Origin: Bin5 sp034428395
Lineage (GTDB): Bacteria > Chloroflexota > Anaerolineae > Caldilineales > Caldilineaceae
DNA: 6,058 nucleotides
Reading direction: 5' to 3'
Assembly: GCA_034428395.1 (NCBI GenBank)
Contig: DAOUHX010000196.1
Span: forward strand, 1-6,058
Of the stretch, positions 5,330 to 6,058 are shown piece after piece; within the stretch, counting starts at the first letter, position 1, and each line of letters starts with the position of its first letter. The notes under the pieces were generated by a model, which saw only the letters and a list, made by a program, of their open reading frames with translations, had not been told where the DNA came from and did not search any database. A program made the position numbers and the translations under genes.

Positions 5330-6058
5330 ATGCTTAAGGTATACGGCGACGAAGATGCCGATCTCGGTGTGTTGGAGGGGCGAACGGTCGCCATCATCGG
5401 TTATGGCAACCAGGGGCGCGCCCAGGGGCTGAACCTGCGCGACAGCGGCGTCAACGTCATTGTGGGAGGCATCACCGACGGCAGCTGGCGGCGGGCGGAG
5501 GCGGACGGATTCCCGGTTTACGCCACCGCCGAAGCGGCGCGGCGCGCCCACATCCTGTTCCTGCTCATCCCTGACGAAGCGCAGCCGGGCGCCTACGAGA
5601 GCGACATTGCGGCACAACTGCACGCGGGCGATACGCTTGTCTTCGCGCACGGCTACAATATCCGCTTCGGGCTTATCAGGCCACCGGACAGTGTAGACGT
5701 GATCATGGTCGCGCCGCGTATGATCGGAAAGGTTGTACGCGATCTGTTCGTCGAAGGCTCCGGCGCGGCGGCCTATGTCGGCGTGCACCAGGATGCATCG
5801 GGCCGGGCGATGGCGACCACGCTGGCGATCGCCAAGGGGATTGGGGCGACCCGCAATGCGGTGATCGAGCAGTCGTTTGAAGAGGAGACCGATCTCGACC
5901 TGCTGCTCGAGCAGACCTTCGACCCGGCAATGGGCCAGGTCCTGCTGCATACCTACGAGTTCCTGGTGGAGGCCGGATTCGCGCCGGAGGTAGTCGCGCT
6001 GGAGTTGTACGGATCGAAGGAGCTCGCCGAAACTGCGGCCGAAATGGCCGACATCGGT
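5330..6058 (+). CDS. Divergent ketol-acid reductoisomerase (IlvC-like) enzyme, 3' end cut by the window
   Basis: The open frame runs 243 codons to the window edge without a stop. The N-terminus is a KARI-type Rossmann domain: VAIIGYGNQGRAQGLNLRDSG (20-40) matches the canonical GYGSQGHAHALNLKDSG. Also kept are FAHGYNIRFG (105-114, with the catalytic His at 107), VDVIMVAP (122-129), VHQDASG (152-158), AKGIGATR (168-175) and EEETDLDLLLEQ (184-195, with metal ligands D190 and E194). Several key positions depart from normal KARI. The APK-PGH lysine is R130 (APRMIGK). The Arg after the second beta strand that helps hold NADPH is I48, with Asp at 50 nearby. VLCGG is replaced by FDPAMG. The FE-LHE-K metal-binding stretch reads LELYGSKE, so E225 is retained and the second Glu is displaced or lost. 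KARI normally rearranges and reduces acetohydroxyacids in valine/isoleucine synthesis. Here the changed motifs and the glycosidase/transporter context argue for a different hydroxy- or keto-acid substrate, possibly with NAD(H). Family confident; function inferred. Confidence 0.85.
   Translation, partial: MLKVYGDEDADLGVLEGRTVAIIGYGNQGRAQGLNLRDSGVNVIVGGITDGSWRRAEADGFPVYATAEAARRAHILFLLIPDEAQPGAYESDIAAQLHAGDTLVFAHGYNIRFGLIRPPDSVDVIMVAPRMIGKVVRDLFVEGSGAAAYVGVHQDASGRAMATTLAIAKGIGATRNAVIEQSFEEETDLDLLLEQTFDPAMGQVLLHTYEFLVEAGFAPEVVALELYGSKELAETAAEMADIG

Noticed and set aside
5234..5950. Reverse-strand open frame (238 aa) opposite the KARI-like gene
   Set aside because: The + strand frame carries clear KARI motifs throughout. 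The reverse frame has none and is an artefact of GC skew at third positions.
5330..6058. Calling the gene ilvC
   Set aside because: Core KARI motifs are present, but the altered lysine, cofactor loop and C-terminal metal site, plus the sugar-cluster context, make the standard name misleading.

Overview
The window looks like part of a carbohydrate-utilisation gene cluster from a GC-rich bacterium. All five genes lie on the + strand. Codons favour G/C at the third position, and the genes are preceded by AG-rich ribosome binding sites. The gene types (CUT1-type sugar ABC transporter, DUF4038/apiosidase-like glycosidases without signal peptides, PhyH dioxygenase) and a T-rich CAGTTT/AGTTTT repeat patch between genes are the kind of content seen in environmental Chloroflexota and similar phyla. 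No phylogenetic marker is present, so the taxonomic guess is weak.

Layout: 20-859 is the inner-membrane permease of a MalG-type sugar importer. Next, 868-2604 and 2644-4311 are two tandem paralogous proteins of the DUF5060 + DUF4038 (GH140/apiosidase-like) architecture. They are about two-thirds identical by eye in their catalytic core, and a perfect 8-bp hairpin separates them. Then 4304-5209 is a PhyH-type Fe(II)/2-oxoglutarate dioxygenase that overlaps the preceding gene by 8 bases. A 120-base gap (5210-5329) contains short T-rich direct repeats. From 5330 to the window edge runs the 5' part of a divergent ketol-acid reductoisomerase (KARI, IlvC-like) gene that is cut off by the window.

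How they may work together (inference): the importer brings in an oligosaccharide or glycoside, the two cytosolic glycosidase-like proteins cleave it, and the dioxygenase and KARI-like enzyme transform the released sugar or aglycone. The most interesting idea concerns the KARI-like protein, whose cofactor loop and parts of whose active site depart from normal IlvC. The known conversion of D-apionate to 3-oxo-isoapionate in apiose catabolism is chemically the reverse of the KARI reaction on a hydroxylated substrate. The neighbouring hydrolases belong to the superfamily that contains the GH140 apiosidase. A KARI-derived oxidoisomerase in a branched-sugar (apiose-like) pathway is therefore a concrete, testable hypothesis, but it is not proven by this sequence.
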